The notes below the pieces were generated by a model. That model was given only the letters and a program-made list of their open reading frames with translations, had not been told where the DNA came from and did no database searches. A program made the position numbers and the translations under genes. A DNA stretch of 64,000 bases from Psychromonas sp. SA13A. GTDB taxonomy: Bacteria > Pseudomonadota > Gammaproteobacteria > Enterobacterales > Psychromonadaceae. Where the stretch lies: assembly GCF_011378715.1 (NCBI RefSeq), contig NZ_WTKU01000006.1, positions 154,163 to 218,162 on the forward strand, written 5' to 3'. Shown here one piece after another: positions 50,102-59,103 of the stretch (position 1 is the first letter of the stretch; each line of letters begins with the position of its first letter).

Positions 50102-51167
50102 TTTTAAACAACTCCCAAGTCAATGCAGTTCCTTTTGCTGTCTTTTTAGCAATTTTACGCCCTAATACATGATCATAATATTTTGGTGCTAATCCTAAGC
50201 CTGGTCGAACAATTTTAATATTATCTGACGATAAAACATCGCCACCTTCGACATCTGCAGAGATATAAATTGAGCGTCTATATTTTTTAGAATCCTGCTC
50301 ACTACTGTCACCCCCGTATAAAACGTTACCGCCAGCTAATGCAGCCGAACGGCTTTCTGACACAAGCATTTTAAGCTCGCTTGGCTCTAATGAAAAAGCT
50401 GCGTCAACACCACCAGCATCACGCGATAATACAAAATGTTTTTCTATCACCGAAGCACCTAAAGCGACGCCTGCCAACGCGACGCCAATACCTAAAGTAT
50501 GATCAGAAATACCCACTTCGCATTGAAATGTATCTCTTAAATGTTGGATTGTTTTTAAGTTAGCCTGAACAGGTAAAGCAGGATAAGCACTGGTGCATTT
50601 TAATAATACAATTTGTGAACATCCATTTTCTCTCAATGTTTCTACCGCTTCCGCGATTTCAACTAATGATGCCATGCCTGTTGAAATAATGACGGGCTTG
50701 CCAGTTTGAGCAATTCGCTTAATAAGAGGAATATCATTATTTTCAAATGAAGCAATCTTGTAGCAGGGAACATCTAATGTTTCTAAAAACTCAACGGCGC
50801 TAATATCAAAGGGCGAACTGAATGCAATTAAACCTAATGAATTTGCTTTCCCAAATAATGCTTTATGCCATTCCCAAGGGGTATAAGCTTTTTGGTATAA
50901 CTTGTATAAAGAGTTACCTTTCCAGAGGTTACTGTCTTCAAATATTTGAAAATCATCAGCATCGCAGTCTAAAGTCATTGTATCTGCTGTGTAGGTTTGT
51001 AACTTTATCGCATCGACGCCAGCTCCTGCAGCGGCTTCTATCATTTTAAACGCAAGATCTAATGATTGATTATGATTACCCGATAATTCAGCAATAACAA
51101 AAGGCGCCTCTGTTAATGCAATTTTTCTATTTTGGATAAAGACTTCATTGTTAAGTTTAACTGTCAT
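50094..51167 (-). CDS. pseI: Pseudaminic acid synthase
   Basis: PseI condenses 6-deoxy-AltdiNAc with phosphoenolpyruvate to pseudaminic acid and belongs to the NeuB family. The N-terminal IAELSGNHN motif, the ISDHTLGIGVALAGVALGA segment (split across the barrel), and EKHFVLSRDAGGVDAAFSLEP are diagnostic for PseI rather than NeuB sialic synthases. The C-terminal SAF-type domain (from about residue 290) is present. Length 357 fits. Confidence 0.94.
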   Translation of the reverse strand: MTVKLNNEVFIQNRKIALTEAPFVIAELSGNHNQSLDLAFKMIEAAAGAGVDAIKLQTYTADTMTLDCDADDFQIFEDSNLWKGNSLYKLYQKAYTPWEWHKALFGKANSLGLIAFSSPFDISAVEFLETLDVPCYKIASFENNDIPLIKRIAQTGKPVIISTGMASLVEIAEAVETLRENGCSQIVLLKCTSAYPALPVQANLKTIQHLRDTFQCEVGISDHTLGIGVALAGVALGASVIEKHFVLSRDAGGVDAAFSLEPSELKMLVSESRSAALAGGNVLYGGDSSEQDSKKYRRSIYISADVEGGDVLSSDNIKIVRPGLGLAPKYYDHVLGRKIAKKTAKGTALTWELFKND

Positions 51168-51843
51168 TATTTAATTCCTTGAACACCACTTTTGCAGTCA
51201 GTTCATTATTTTCAAAGCTTGCATTAGAAAAATTAAGTTTAAAATATTTACTATCAATGAATGCATTAGGATAACCATCGGCATCTAACATACGAATATA
51301 GTCATAAATATTATTGAGCGTAGTTAATAGTATAATATCACCTTGTTGAGGTGTTCGCCGCTGAAATGAGACGACCTCGCCTTGCTGCTCTTTGGGAGTT
51401 AAGTCATTCTGAATGATGTCAAAAATTAATTTCATAACCAATTGGTCTGCTTCTTTAAATATCTCTTCTGCAGTGCCAGAGAGTATCAATGTAGCTTTAC
51501 AATAAACAGGGCCCGCATCTAATTCATCAATACACCTAAAAGCGGTCAATTTAGTTTCTTTAAACCCACGGACAATCAAGTTTTGTAAGGGGCTTCCCCC
51601 GCGACCATAAGGTAAGTCTGTCATATGAAAAATGACACAAGCAAAACGTTCCGTTATTTCTAATGGGATTTTATAAGACCAATGAGGAATAAAAATATAA
51701 AGCGGATTAATTTGAGAGATGATCTGTAAATTAAAATTACTTTTATTATCAATGAAATACCAGTCACCCATTAATGTATTGGATAATTTTTCAAATAATA
51801 TTTTATGCCGAGACTGTTCCGACAAAACTAAAAATGCAGACAT
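51157..51843 (-). CDS. Formyltransferase-like protein of the pseudaminic acid cluster
   Basis: A 228-residue protein resembling the formyl-THF-dependent Fmt/ArnA-type formyltransferases. The loop LPYGRGGSP (about residues 77-85) and DAGPVY (109-114) are recognisable. The catalytic His (H73) and Asp (D109) are present, but the Asn two residues before His in the usual N-x-H triad is Ile71 here. It overlaps pseI by 11 bases and is followed by pseF. It may formylate the amine freed by the PIG-L protein; the missing Asn makes activity uncertain. Confidence 0.75.
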   Translation of the reverse strand: MSAFLVLSEQSRHKILFEKLSNTLMGDWYFIDNKSNFNLQIISQINPLYIFIPHWSYKIPLEITERFACVIFHMTDLPYGRGGSPLQNLIVRGFKETKLTAFRCIDELDAGPVYCKATLILSGTAEEIFKEADQLVMKLIFDIIQNDLTPKEQQGEVVSFQRRTPQQGDIILLTTLNNIYDYIRMLDADGYPNAFIDSKYFKLNFSNASFENNELTAKVVFKELNNDS

Positions 51844-51846
51844 GAT

Positions 51847-52554
51847 TTAATGATTACCTTTAAGAAAAGCTTGATACATATATTCCGCTCTTATCCAATC
51901 ATCCTCATCATCAATATCCTGTACTAAATAATGAGGTAAAATAATGGGAATAGACGTATCGGAAAAGATATTAAATGTACCATTTAAGAAATCCTCGGCT
52001 TTTGCAATATAAAGCTGTCCAGCATCATGATATACACTCGGTAAATCTTGAGAGCGTTTAGTGAGCGAGGATTCATCAATAGGTTTAACGTTCTGCTCAG
52101 GAAAATCAATCGTAAATGAACGCTGTATAGGGTAGTTAAATTTACAAGCAGTAAAAGCAGTACGTTTGCTTGGATGATCTACTAATTGAGACGTTGCTTC
52201 TAAGATAGTCTGTTCTTGCAAAAAAGGAGCTGTTGCATAGATACAACAAGCAAAATTAATAATATGTCTCATTCCTTGGTATTCTTCAATAGCATGCTTT
52301 ATAACTTCTGTCGTTCCAGTGTAATCATCCGCTAAGTGTTCAGGTCGCATAAAAGGAACTTCTGCTCCATATTTTTTAGCAACTGTAGCTATTTCTTCAT
52401 CATCAGTTGACACTAAAACTGCATCAAATAGCTTTGATTTTAACGCGACTTCAATACTATAAGCAATAATTGGCTTACCGCAAAAAAGCTTAATATTTTT
52501 ATGAGGAATACGCTTACTACCACCACGAGCCGGAATTATTGCAATATTTTTCAT
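51847..52554 (-). CDS. pseF: CMP-pseudaminic acid cytidylyltransferase
   Basis: PseF activates pseudaminic acid with CTP to give CMP-Pse, the donor for glycosylation. The nucleotide-binding motif IPARGGSKRIPHKNIK is at residues 6-21, and the VSTDDEEIA and YHDAGQLY segments are typical of this family. Length 235 is standard. Its start overlaps the end of the TPR-glycosyltransferase gene as ATGA, linking donor synthesis with the probable transferase. Confidence 0.95.
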   Translation of the reverse strand: MKNIAIIPARGGSKRIPHKNIKLFCGKPIIAYSIEVALKSKLFDAVLVSTDDEEIATVAKKYGAEVPFMRPEHLADDYTGTTEVIKHAIEEYQGMRHIINFACCIYATAPFLQEQTILEATSQLVDHPSKRTAFTACKFNYPIQRSFTIDFPEQNVKPIDESSLTKRSQDLPSVYHDAGQLYIAKAEDFLNGTFNIFSDTSIPIILPHYLVQDIDDEDDWIRAEYMYQAFLKGNH

Positions 52555-53954
52555 CTATTCTCTTTATGGGAAAGCTTTTCTAAACGCGAAAGTAATTCTT
52601 CTCTAAATTGTTGAATAACAACATCCCATGTTTTTGTATTTCCATTATAAAATGCACGATCGTGTTTAATAGCCAAAGGATCTCGGCTGCTATTTATTTG
52701 CACTTCATCATTAATATCAGGTAAAAATACCCAAGTATCTATCCCTAGGCGAGAAGCAAACATTAGTGCAGCATTACTAGAAGCAATGACTAAATCTAAA
52801 TTAGCAATCAATGCACCATATTGGTTAAAGTCACCAGCCGCAGAGCACTCTTCTATATGTGTGATAGTTATACCATGCTTCGCCTTCATATTTTCTATTT
52901 CATCTTGCCACTCACCAAACTGTAAATTAACCCATTCAATACCTTCTATTTTTAAAATTGGTAGCAACTCTTCAAGATACATAGAATACTCATTGCCATC
53001 ATTTCTGCGGCCATGAAACCAAGAAAGTCCTACACGTAGATTTTTTTTGGAAAGCAAATTGTTAATTTCAGTAACTAATCCTTTTTCGATACGTAAACTC
53101 TTTTGATTGGAGTATGACTCAGCAGTTTCTCTATATAAATATGACAGTGACCCAGCTAAAACTTGGCAGTCAAAGTCAGCATTGATGGACTGCTCTCTAT
53201 TGATATCTTCATAAGATAGGATTGTTGCATCAGTGAAATTATGTGTATAAAGATCTTTCAAGCGCTTATCGCAAACGATATGGGTTTCATGAGCGTCAGA
53301 AATAGCCTCTTCAAAGCATTCAGCATAAGACAAGTTGTCACCAATACCTTGCTCAGGGTAAATTAATATTTTTTTTCCTACCAGTGACTCACCATTCCAT
53401 TGAGGAGCGAACCAATGCACTTGATCAATTATTTCTTGGCGTTGAAGCCGGCTATGGAAACAAACCCATGCATTTTTATAGTCTTTAAAATGTAATAAAA
53501 TAGGATAAAGATTAAATTTAGCTTGATGGTTATTTGGCTCTAATTCAATTAATTTAAAATATACATCACGAGCAGCTTCATAATTACCAAGTTTAAAGTA
53601 GGATAAAGCAATATCTAATAAGACTTTACTCTCGCCAGTTTGATTAAATAGTTTTTCCAATATACCTAAAGCCATAGAATATTTGAATTGACTTATATAA
53701 TTACAACCCAACAAATGCAATAAAGGGTAAGCCTCCTCTTTATTAACTAACTTTATTACCTTATGTAAAGCAATCTCGACTTCTGAAAAGCGATTTAATT
53801 TAATTAAACTAGTAATTAATAGTTTTAAAGCTGGAACATAACCTTTTTCTTTTTCAAGTATTTTTTTACAAGCAGAAACCGACTTTGAGTAATTACCTTT
53901 TTGAAACTCTGATTGTGCTTTTTTTAATTTAATCAGCATTTTTTGAGACTGCAT
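52551..53954 (-). CDS. TPR-glycosyltransferase fusion, candidate flagellin glycosyltransferase
   Basis: A 467-residue protein with TPR-like helical repeats at about residues 5-175 (for example EAARDVYFKLIELEPNNHQA) and a C-terminal GT-B-like domain (about 190-460). The GT part has the WNGESLVGKKILIYPEQGIG segment and ANLDLVIASSNAALMFASRLG near 380-400. The frame opens at 54002, but the ATG at 53954 has AAGGAAG eight bases upstream. The architecture recalls Caulobacter FlmG, where TPRs bind flagellin. It overlaps pseF and lies next to fliD. No signal peptide or membrane segment is seen. Confidence 0.72.
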   Translation of the reverse strand: MQSQKMLIKLKKAQSEFQKGNYSKSVSACKKILEKEKGYVPALKLLITSLIKLNRFSEVEIALHKVIKLVNKEEAYPLLHLLGCNYISQFKYSMALGILEKLFNQTGESKVLLDIALSYFKLGNYEAARDVYFKLIELEPNNHQAKFNLYPILLHFKDYKNAWVCFHSRLQRQEIIDQVHWFAPQWNGESLVGKKILIYPEQGIGDNLSYAECFEEAISDAHETHIVCDKRLKDLYTHNFTDATILSYEDINREQSINADFDCQVLAGSLSYLYRETAESYSNQKSLRIEKGLVTEINNLLSKKNLRVGLSWFHGRRNDGNEYSMYLEELLPILKIEGIEWVNLQFGEWQDEIENMKAKHGITITHIEECSAAGDFNQYGALIANLDLVIASSNAALMFASRLGIDTWVFLPDINDEVQINSSRDPLAIKHDRAFYNGNTKTWDVVIQQFREELLSRLEKLSHKENR

Positions 53955-54053
53955 TATATTGGCTTCCTTACTTACACTAAGCACTCGTATATGTTTAATC
54001 ATTCAGTGCAGATGGTTATTTTAGTTAGTTATTATACAGATAGGAGGGTCAAT

Positions 54054-54128
54054 ATGACGATAAAAAGAAAATATAATGAAAAGTCTAAAGTTCAACTCAA
54101 CTACAAGGAAATAGTATTAATGAATTAA
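54054..54128 (+). CDS. Possible 24-residue basic small ORF
   Basis: A 24-codon frame (MTIKRKYNEKSKVQLNYKEI followed by VLMN) starts at an ATG six bases after a perfect AGGAGG. It lies in the 343-base gap between the TPR-glycosyltransferase gene and fliD, opposite to both. No homologue or promoter is recognised. The strong ribosome binding site is the only support, so it may be chance in A/T-rich DNA. Confidence 0.2.
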   Translation: MTIKRKYNEKSKVQLNYKEIVLMN

Positions 54129-54159
54129 GGGTTTCACTAATGCTATTTAAAATACAATT

Positions 54160-54185
54160 AGTTAGCAGTAATATTACTGCTAACT
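54160..54185. repeat. Perfect 26-base palindrome between fliD and the TPR-GT gene
   Basis: The half-site AGTTAGCAGTAAT is followed without spacer by its exact reverse complement ATTACTGCTAACT. It lies 113 bases after the fliD stop and about 205 bases before the TPR-glycosyltransferase start (both on the minus strand). It lacks a T run, so it is either a weak terminator or a dimer-binding operator for the island promoter. The rest of the 343-base gap shows no other clear feature. Confidence 0.75.
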
Positions 54186-54297
54186 TAACTACTTATAAAT
54201 GAAAGGTCCGAGGTATTAGTCTGCAATAGAAAAACTATCAACGATTGCTTATGTCACAACCTACTTTTTTATGTAAGCAAGTAATAAATTATCAAGT

Positions 54298-56337
54298 TTA
54301 ATCATTACTATATCCAGGCAATGCATCTAAAGTAGATTCAAGGTATGACATCGTGTTATTTAAACTAGACACAGCAATATCCATGGCGTTGAATTGAGTG
54401 TATAAACGAGTCTCTAATTTATCCATTTTATAAGTCAAACTCTCTTCTTGTTCTTCTAACGATGCTATTTTTTTGTAAAGTGAATCAACTTTTCCATCAA
54501 TGGTGGTGCCACTTGTACCTGTGTCACCTTCAGATGAGCTAATATTACTGTCTATAACACCATCGAGCATATCATCAAACATTGAGCTCATTCCTTGAGA
54601 ATAAGTAACGGTACCGCGATCACCCAAATCACCACCGTTCACCTGTACCTTGAGACCTTGGGAGTCGCCACTATTAGATAACAAATATTGTCCCTCACCA
54701 GAAGCAATCACACCAGCAATTAACCCTTCAACATCTTCGCCATTAATACCACCACCAACAGTTAAGCCTAGACTTGCATTTTCAACTTCTGTTATTGCAA
54801 CCGTAGATGACGAACCGTAACTATTAGAGGTAAAAGAAAGTACTCCTGCACTTTCAAGAATACTCATATTTAAATCATTTTCGACAAAGTTAGCATCGGA
54901 GTTTATTTTAGACTGCAGTTCAGTCGTATATTCTTCCATCGTATTATAAGTTCCCGCGGATAATACAATATCATTAGAAAGAAAGCCGTCGAGACGTATT
55001 TTAAAAGTATCATTACTCGAATCAATAGTGAATGGCATCGTCGGAGCAGAGTTTGTTAACACGCCTTGCGTGGCGAGCTTTGTTACTTCCAGATCATAAG
55101 TGCCAGGCACTGTAAAAGTACTTTTACTTTCAAAATCAATTAATGAGTCACTTGCACCACCAGAGGCAGTAAAAAAGTTAGCAATACTTTCCATATCATT
55201 ATTCATCGCAGCGGTTAAAGTATCTTCGTCCAACGATAATGTACCATCTAAGTTGGTCAACATACCTAAATCAGCAAAACTTTGAACAACGCCTCCACTG
55301 TGAGATACAGTCGTATTTAACACAGCTCGCATTTGATTTTGAATATTACGTACCGTTGAATCACCATTAAGAGCACCATCAGAACCAGACTCTCCACCGT
55401 AAGCAGTCAACGAATTCATCTGCGTAATAGTATTATTGTAATTTTCAACAAAAGCATTAATCTGCTCTTCTACTGCGCTGGTGTCTTGAGTGATAGTTAA
55501 AGAAACCGTTTCACCCACTTCAGTTTCACCACCGATATTTAAGGTAACCCCTTCAATAACACTGCTTATCTCATTAGTCGAACGGGTTATTTCAATGCCA
55601 TTCATAATGATTTTTGCATCTTGAGCGGTAGATGTTTGATCCATGTGTTTGACGTCAGCAGAGTAAGTTAATGCAGATAAACCAGTTGCATCACTATTAT
55701 CACCATCATCATCGACAACGGTCAATTGCATTGCGTTTTCTTCGCCTGTTTCTTTATTGGTTAATACTAGTCGATAGTTACTACCATCATCAATAATGGA
55801 AGCAGAAACACTATAATCGCCTTCATTAATAGCATCACGTAATTCGCCCAGTGAATTGTTTGAGGCATCAATGGTTAATGTTTCTATTGCTTTATCTGGG
55901 TTGATCGAGAATGAACCATCAGTTCCGTATGAGCCATAGCTAAGAGAGATAGTACCTGTGCCCACTTCAGAGGCAGAATCAGTATAGGAATTAGCAGAAG
56001 ATGAAACAATTGTTTGTGCTTTCGCCTGTTGCTCAACTTCAAAACTCCAACTTCCTGTTGCAGCCCCAATACCAAGAGTGGCATTTAGTATGCCGCTGTC
56101 GCTACTTGAAGACGTCGCAGCTGAAAAGGTTGAGCTGCGAGAAAGATCTTCATAGGAATCTTTAAATGCAGATAGTTCACTATTTAATACACCATAAGCA
56201 GAAATAGCTGCCGTTGCAGCAGCTGCTGCACTTGTCATCGAGGCTAAGGCAGGATCTTTTTCAGCATCAACGATGGCAGTAACGATACTGTTAATATCAA
56301 GCCCAGAACCTAAGCCAGTTGAAGTAATTGATGTCAT
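54298..56337 (-). CDS. fliD: Flagellar hook-associated protein 2 (filament cap)
   Basis: FliD forms the cap at the filament tip that folds incoming flagellin. The N-terminus (GLGSGLDINSIVTAIVDAEK) and the helical C-terminus (SLEEQEESLTYKMDKLETRL...FNAMD) are diagnostic. At 679 residues it is longer than the roughly 470-residue enteric protein, the extra length lying in the Ser/Thr/Gly-rich middle. It is downstream of flaG on the same strand. The 210-base upstream gap (56338-56547) has no recognisable sigma28 or sigma54 element. Confidence 0.95.
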   Translation of the reverse strand: MTSITSTGLGSGLDINSIVTAIVDAEKDPALASMTSAAAAATAAISAYGVLNSELSAFKDSYEDLSRSSTFSAATSSSSDSGILNATLGIGAATGSWSFEVEQQAKAQTIVSSSANSYTDSASEVGTGTISLSYGSYGTDGSFSINPDKAIETLTIDASNNSLGELRDAINEGDYSVSASIIDDGSNYRLVLTNKETGEENAMQLTVVDDDGDNSDATGLSALTYSADVKHMDQTSTAQDAKIIMNGIEITRSTNEISSVIEGVTLNIGGETEVGETVSLTITQDTSAVEEQINAFVENYNNTITQMNSLTAYGGESGSDGALNGDSTVRNIQNQMRAVLNTTVSHSGGVVQSFADLGMLTNLDGTLSLDEDTLTAAMNNDMESIANFFTASGGASDSLIDFESKSTFTVPGTYDLEVTKLATQGVLTNSAPTMPFTIDSSNDTFKIRLDGFLSNDIVLSAGTYNTMEEYTTELQSKINSDANFVENDLNMSILESAGVLSFTSNSYGSSSTVAITEVENASLGLTVGGGINGEDVEGLIAGVIASGEGQYLLSNSGDSQGLKVQVNGGDLGDRGTVTYSQGMSSMFDDMLDGVIDSNISSSEGDTGTSGTTIDGKVDSLYKKIASLEEQEESLTYKMDKLETRLYTQFNAMDIAVSSLNNTMSYLESTLDALPGYSND

Positions 56338-56547
56338 TATTGCCCCTTAATCCGCTTATACTTTTTCATTAAAAATTATAAGCAAGAATCAATCCATAAA
56401 ATAAAGTTATGACCATATTTAATAAAACTAATATCATGTTGAAAAATTAATTTGCGCTAGTTTGCTCAATCACATGAAACCATTAAGCAAAAACTAAATT
56501 ACTCTAATTATTTAGCAATTAACAAATAATGATTAAAAATTAATCAT

Positions 56548-56964
56548 TTATACCTTAGTATCAAAAAGCAGCCCCGTTAAATCATCCATTTTTTTACGTA
56601 AAACCACTAACTCTTCAGAAGGGATCTGGCGGATCACTTCTTCACTTTCAGAGTCTTTAACAAGGATAACACTTTCACCTGATGTATCATCCACAGAAAA
56701 TGATAAATTACGTTTCATATCCTGTAAAAAACTATTCAACTCATCTACTGTATCGTTCACTTCTTTATCAGTGAGAGGTTGCTCTTTTTCTAAAGGCATC
56801 CCTTTTAATTCTTTATCTATTTGCAGTGCATTTGTTGCTTGAGTTGCTTCAGTAACCACCGCTTCTGAAGGGGAAATGGAAGCTTTGACTAAAGAATCAA
56901 CTGAATTCTCTTGCTTTATTCCTGTATATCCCGCTGCCGATGTTGCAATATTTAGTTCTGACAT
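56548..56964 (-). CDS. flaG: FlaG-family flagellar protein
   Basis: A 138-residue FlaG protein. The conserved C-terminal half has LSFSVDD...ESVILVKDSESEEVIRQIPSEE, the typical FlaG signature; the N-terminal half is low in complexity. FlaG proteins affect filament length. AGAGG precedes the ATG. It sits between the flagellin and fliD, the normal order in Vibrio and Shewanella. A terminator separates it from the flagellin gene, so it depends on read-through or a promoter I did not find. Confidence 0.9.
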   Translation of the reverse strand: MSELNIATSAAGYTGIKQENSVDSLVKASISPSEAVVTEATQATNALQIDKELKGMPLEKEQPLTDKEVNDTVDELNSFLQDMKRNLSFSVDDTSGESVILVKDSESEEVIRQIPSEELVVLRKKMDDLTGLLFDTKV

Positions 56965-56994
56965 AATAAACCTCTTTTAGCCTACCTAATAAGC

Positions 56995-57021
56995 AAAAAA
57001 GCCCCCTATTGCTAGGGAGCT
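56995..57021 (-). terminator. Terminator after flagellin 1
   Basis: On the minus strand, AGCTCCCTA / TAGGGGGCT (one mismatch) with a 4-base loop is followed by six T residues. It is about 31 bases past the flagellin stop and upstream of flaG. Confidence 0.85.
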
Positions 57022-57052
57022 ATTAAATCAATCAATTAAGAGCCCTAGCGTT

Positions 57053-58759
57053 CTAACCAAGAAGAGAAAGTACGCTTTGCGTTGAAGCATTAGCCTGTGA
57101 CAACATTGATGTACCTGCTTGTTGTAATATCTGTGCTTTACTCATTTTAGACGTTTCTGTCGCAAAGTCAGCATCTTGAATACGTGAGTTAGAAGCAGAT
57201 AAGTTTTGTGATACATTTTCTAAATTAGAAATAGTAGAGCTTAAACGGTTTTGAATTGCACCTAATCCTGCACGTGAAGCACTGATTTGCTCTAAAGCAG
57301 AGTCAATTTTATCAATAGAGTCCATTGCGCCATTCATTGTGGATACGTTAGTGCCTAAAGAGTCGATAACTTTACCGCCCATTTCACCGCCCATTCCAAG
57401 CTTACCAAGGGCGGTGCTTCGAAGTTCTTGTGTAGAAGCTGATGATGATACTTCAACACCAACGCCAGGTTCAGCAGAAAATTGTATACCATCTGAGGCA
57501 TCAACAGTTACAGTAACCCCAGTTTGATCTGAATAACTATTAAGATGGTCTTCAAGTTCACTTGCTGTTGGCGCAGAACCATCGCCAATAGCACCAATAT
57601 CAACACCATTTATTTGCAATTTATCTTCAGCTTTTATTTCCGCTAGTGTGAACCCAGCTCCAGTAATTGAATCTGCACCATTTGATACAGCAAATCCAGC
57701 TTTGGCAGCCGATGTACCATCTACTGCTATATCAGTATTATCTGCAGAATCTAAAGCTATGTAGCCTGCATAAACTTTTTCGGTATCATCTGTTTGTTGA
57801 CTAAAACCAGCAGCGGCTTTGTCAGCGGCACTAGCTTTAATACCAATATCTTCACCAGTATCATTAGTTAGTAATAGCTCACCTTTATCACCCAAAGATG
57901 CTGTTACACCGGCTACATCACGATTAATTGTTTCAACTAAACTGCTCATTGATGAGGTAGCACCCAGTGTAACTGCAGAACCCGAACCAACAGAAATTTC
58001 AAGCCCATTTGTAATGCCTGTTACAGTTGCACTAGCATCATCGCCTTGCACTACATTATAAGCACTAGCAGTGACGCCCGTCTCAGATGTTTTAAGATTA
58101 ATAGCATCTTTCAATGCTACTGCTGAGTCACCTTCATCGAGGTTTACAACACCGATATCAGTTCCGTTGACAGTAAACTCATCAGCAGCCGTATCAGCAA
58201 TCCCAACTCGACCACTATTTAACTCAGCTTTATTAAGGTTACCATTAAGACCTAAATCATTGGTTGTAACAGAATCAATTGAGAAGCTTAATGTTTGACC
58301 TGAATTTGCACCAACTTGCAATGTTGTTTCACCTGCAGTGCCATTTAATAGTTTAGTACCATTGAATTCTGTTGTTTCTGCGATACGGTCTAATTCACTG
58401 TGTAATTGATCAACCTCTTCTTGAATGGCCGCACGGTTAGAAGATGAGTTGGTATCATTCGCAGATTGCACTGATAGCTCACGCATACGCTGTAGGATAT
58501 TAGACATTTCATCCATTGAACCCTCAGCGGTTTGTGTCATTGACACACCATCATTGGCGTTACGAACTGCTTGGGTAATACCTGTAATTTGTGATTGAAA
58601 GCCGGTTGAAATAGCAAGACCCGCTGCATCATCTTTTGCACTGTTGATACGTAAGCCAGAAGATAAACGTTCCATTGCTTCATTTTGTGTTGCTTGTGAT
58701 TTGCCTAATTGACGCTGAGCGTTAATTGACATTACATTTGTATTTACTACTGAGGCCAT
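57053..58759 (-). CDS. Flagellin 1
   Basis: A 568-residue flagellin. The D0/D1 N-terminus (MASVVNTNVMSINAQRQLGK; MERLSSGLRINSAKDDAAGL) and C-terminus (IQNRLSSTISNLENVSQNLS; ending in QSVLSLLG) are fully conserved. The central D2/D3 part, about 290 residues, is rich in Ser, Thr, Gly and Ala and is long compared with the roughly 380-residue Vibrio flagellins. It shares blocks such as TNGLEISVGSGS with flagellin 2. Surface Ser/Thr residues are the likely targets of the neighbouring glycosylation island. Two sigma28-like promoters precede it; AAGGAGC is the ribosome site. Confidence 0.97.
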   Translation of the reverse strand: MASVVNTNVMSINAQRQLGKSQATQNEAMERLSSGLRINSAKDDAAGLAISTGFQSQITGITQAVRNANDGVSMTQTAEGSMDEMSNILQRMRELSVQSANDTNSSSNRAAIQEEVDQLHSELDRIAETTEFNGTKLLNGTAGETTLQVGANSGQTLSFSIDSVTTNDLGLNGNLNKAELNSGRVGIADTAADEFTVNGTDIGVVNLDEGDSAVALKDAINLKTSETGVTASAYNVVQGDDASATVTGITNGLEISVGSGSAVTLGATSSMSSLVETINRDVAGVTASLGDKGELLLTNDTGEDIGIKASAADKAAAGFSQQTDDTEKVYAGYIALDSADNTDIAVDGTSAAKAGFAVSNGADSITGAGFTLAEIKAEDKLQINGVDIGAIGDGSAPTASELEDHLNSYSDQTGVTVTVDASDGIQFSAEPGVGVEVSSSASTQELRSTALGKLGMGGEMGGKVIDSLGTNVSTMNGAMDSIDKIDSALEQISASRAGLGAIQNRLSSTISNLENVSQNLSASNSRIQDADFATETSKMSKAQILQQAGTSMLSQANASTQSVLSLLG

Positions 58760-58836
58760 GATGTGCTCCTTGGTTATTTATTTCTGACTTAAGTTGTTTA
58801 TAAAACTTTTAATCAGTTTGATTAAGTATGTAATTA

Positions 58837-58863
58837 GTATCGACCGCTTAAAAAATAACTTTA
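58837..58863 (-). promoter_or_regulatory. Proximal sigma28 (FliA) promoter of flagellin 1
   Basis: On the minus strand the elements are TAAAGTTA (58856-58863), an 11-base spacer, and GTCGATAC (58837-58844). The consensus is TAAAGTTT-N11-GCCGATAA, so 7 of 8 and 6 of 8 bases match at perfect spacing. The predicted start leaves a leader of about 70 bases. Confidence 0.8.
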
Positions 58864-58939
58864 ATGTTTTTGTTTAATTAAAAATTTTTCTAGCTAAACG
58901 GTTCATTTTCAAAACAGTCGATGTTCGGACTTAATAACT

Positions 58940-58966
58940 TTATCGACCGACAAAACAATTACTTTA
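58940..58966 (-). promoter_or_regulatory. Distal sigma28 (FliA) promoter of flagellin 1
   Basis: On the minus strand the elements are TAAAGTAA (58959-58966), an 11-base spacer, and GTCGATAA (58940-58947); 6 of 8 and 7 of 8 bases match the FliA consensus at perfect spacing. It lies 103 bases upstream of the proximal copy, in the same orientation. Confidence 0.75.
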
Positions 58967-59103
58967 GGGGTAGATTAAAAAAAGATCGTTTTATTTTTTA
59001 AAAGGATCTAAAGCCCTTAACCACCGAGGGTTTCTGGGGTGAAAATCAAAAGCATTAACCACAAAATTTTACGTGTAAAAGCCAGGTCAAGGTCAAAAGC
59101 TAA

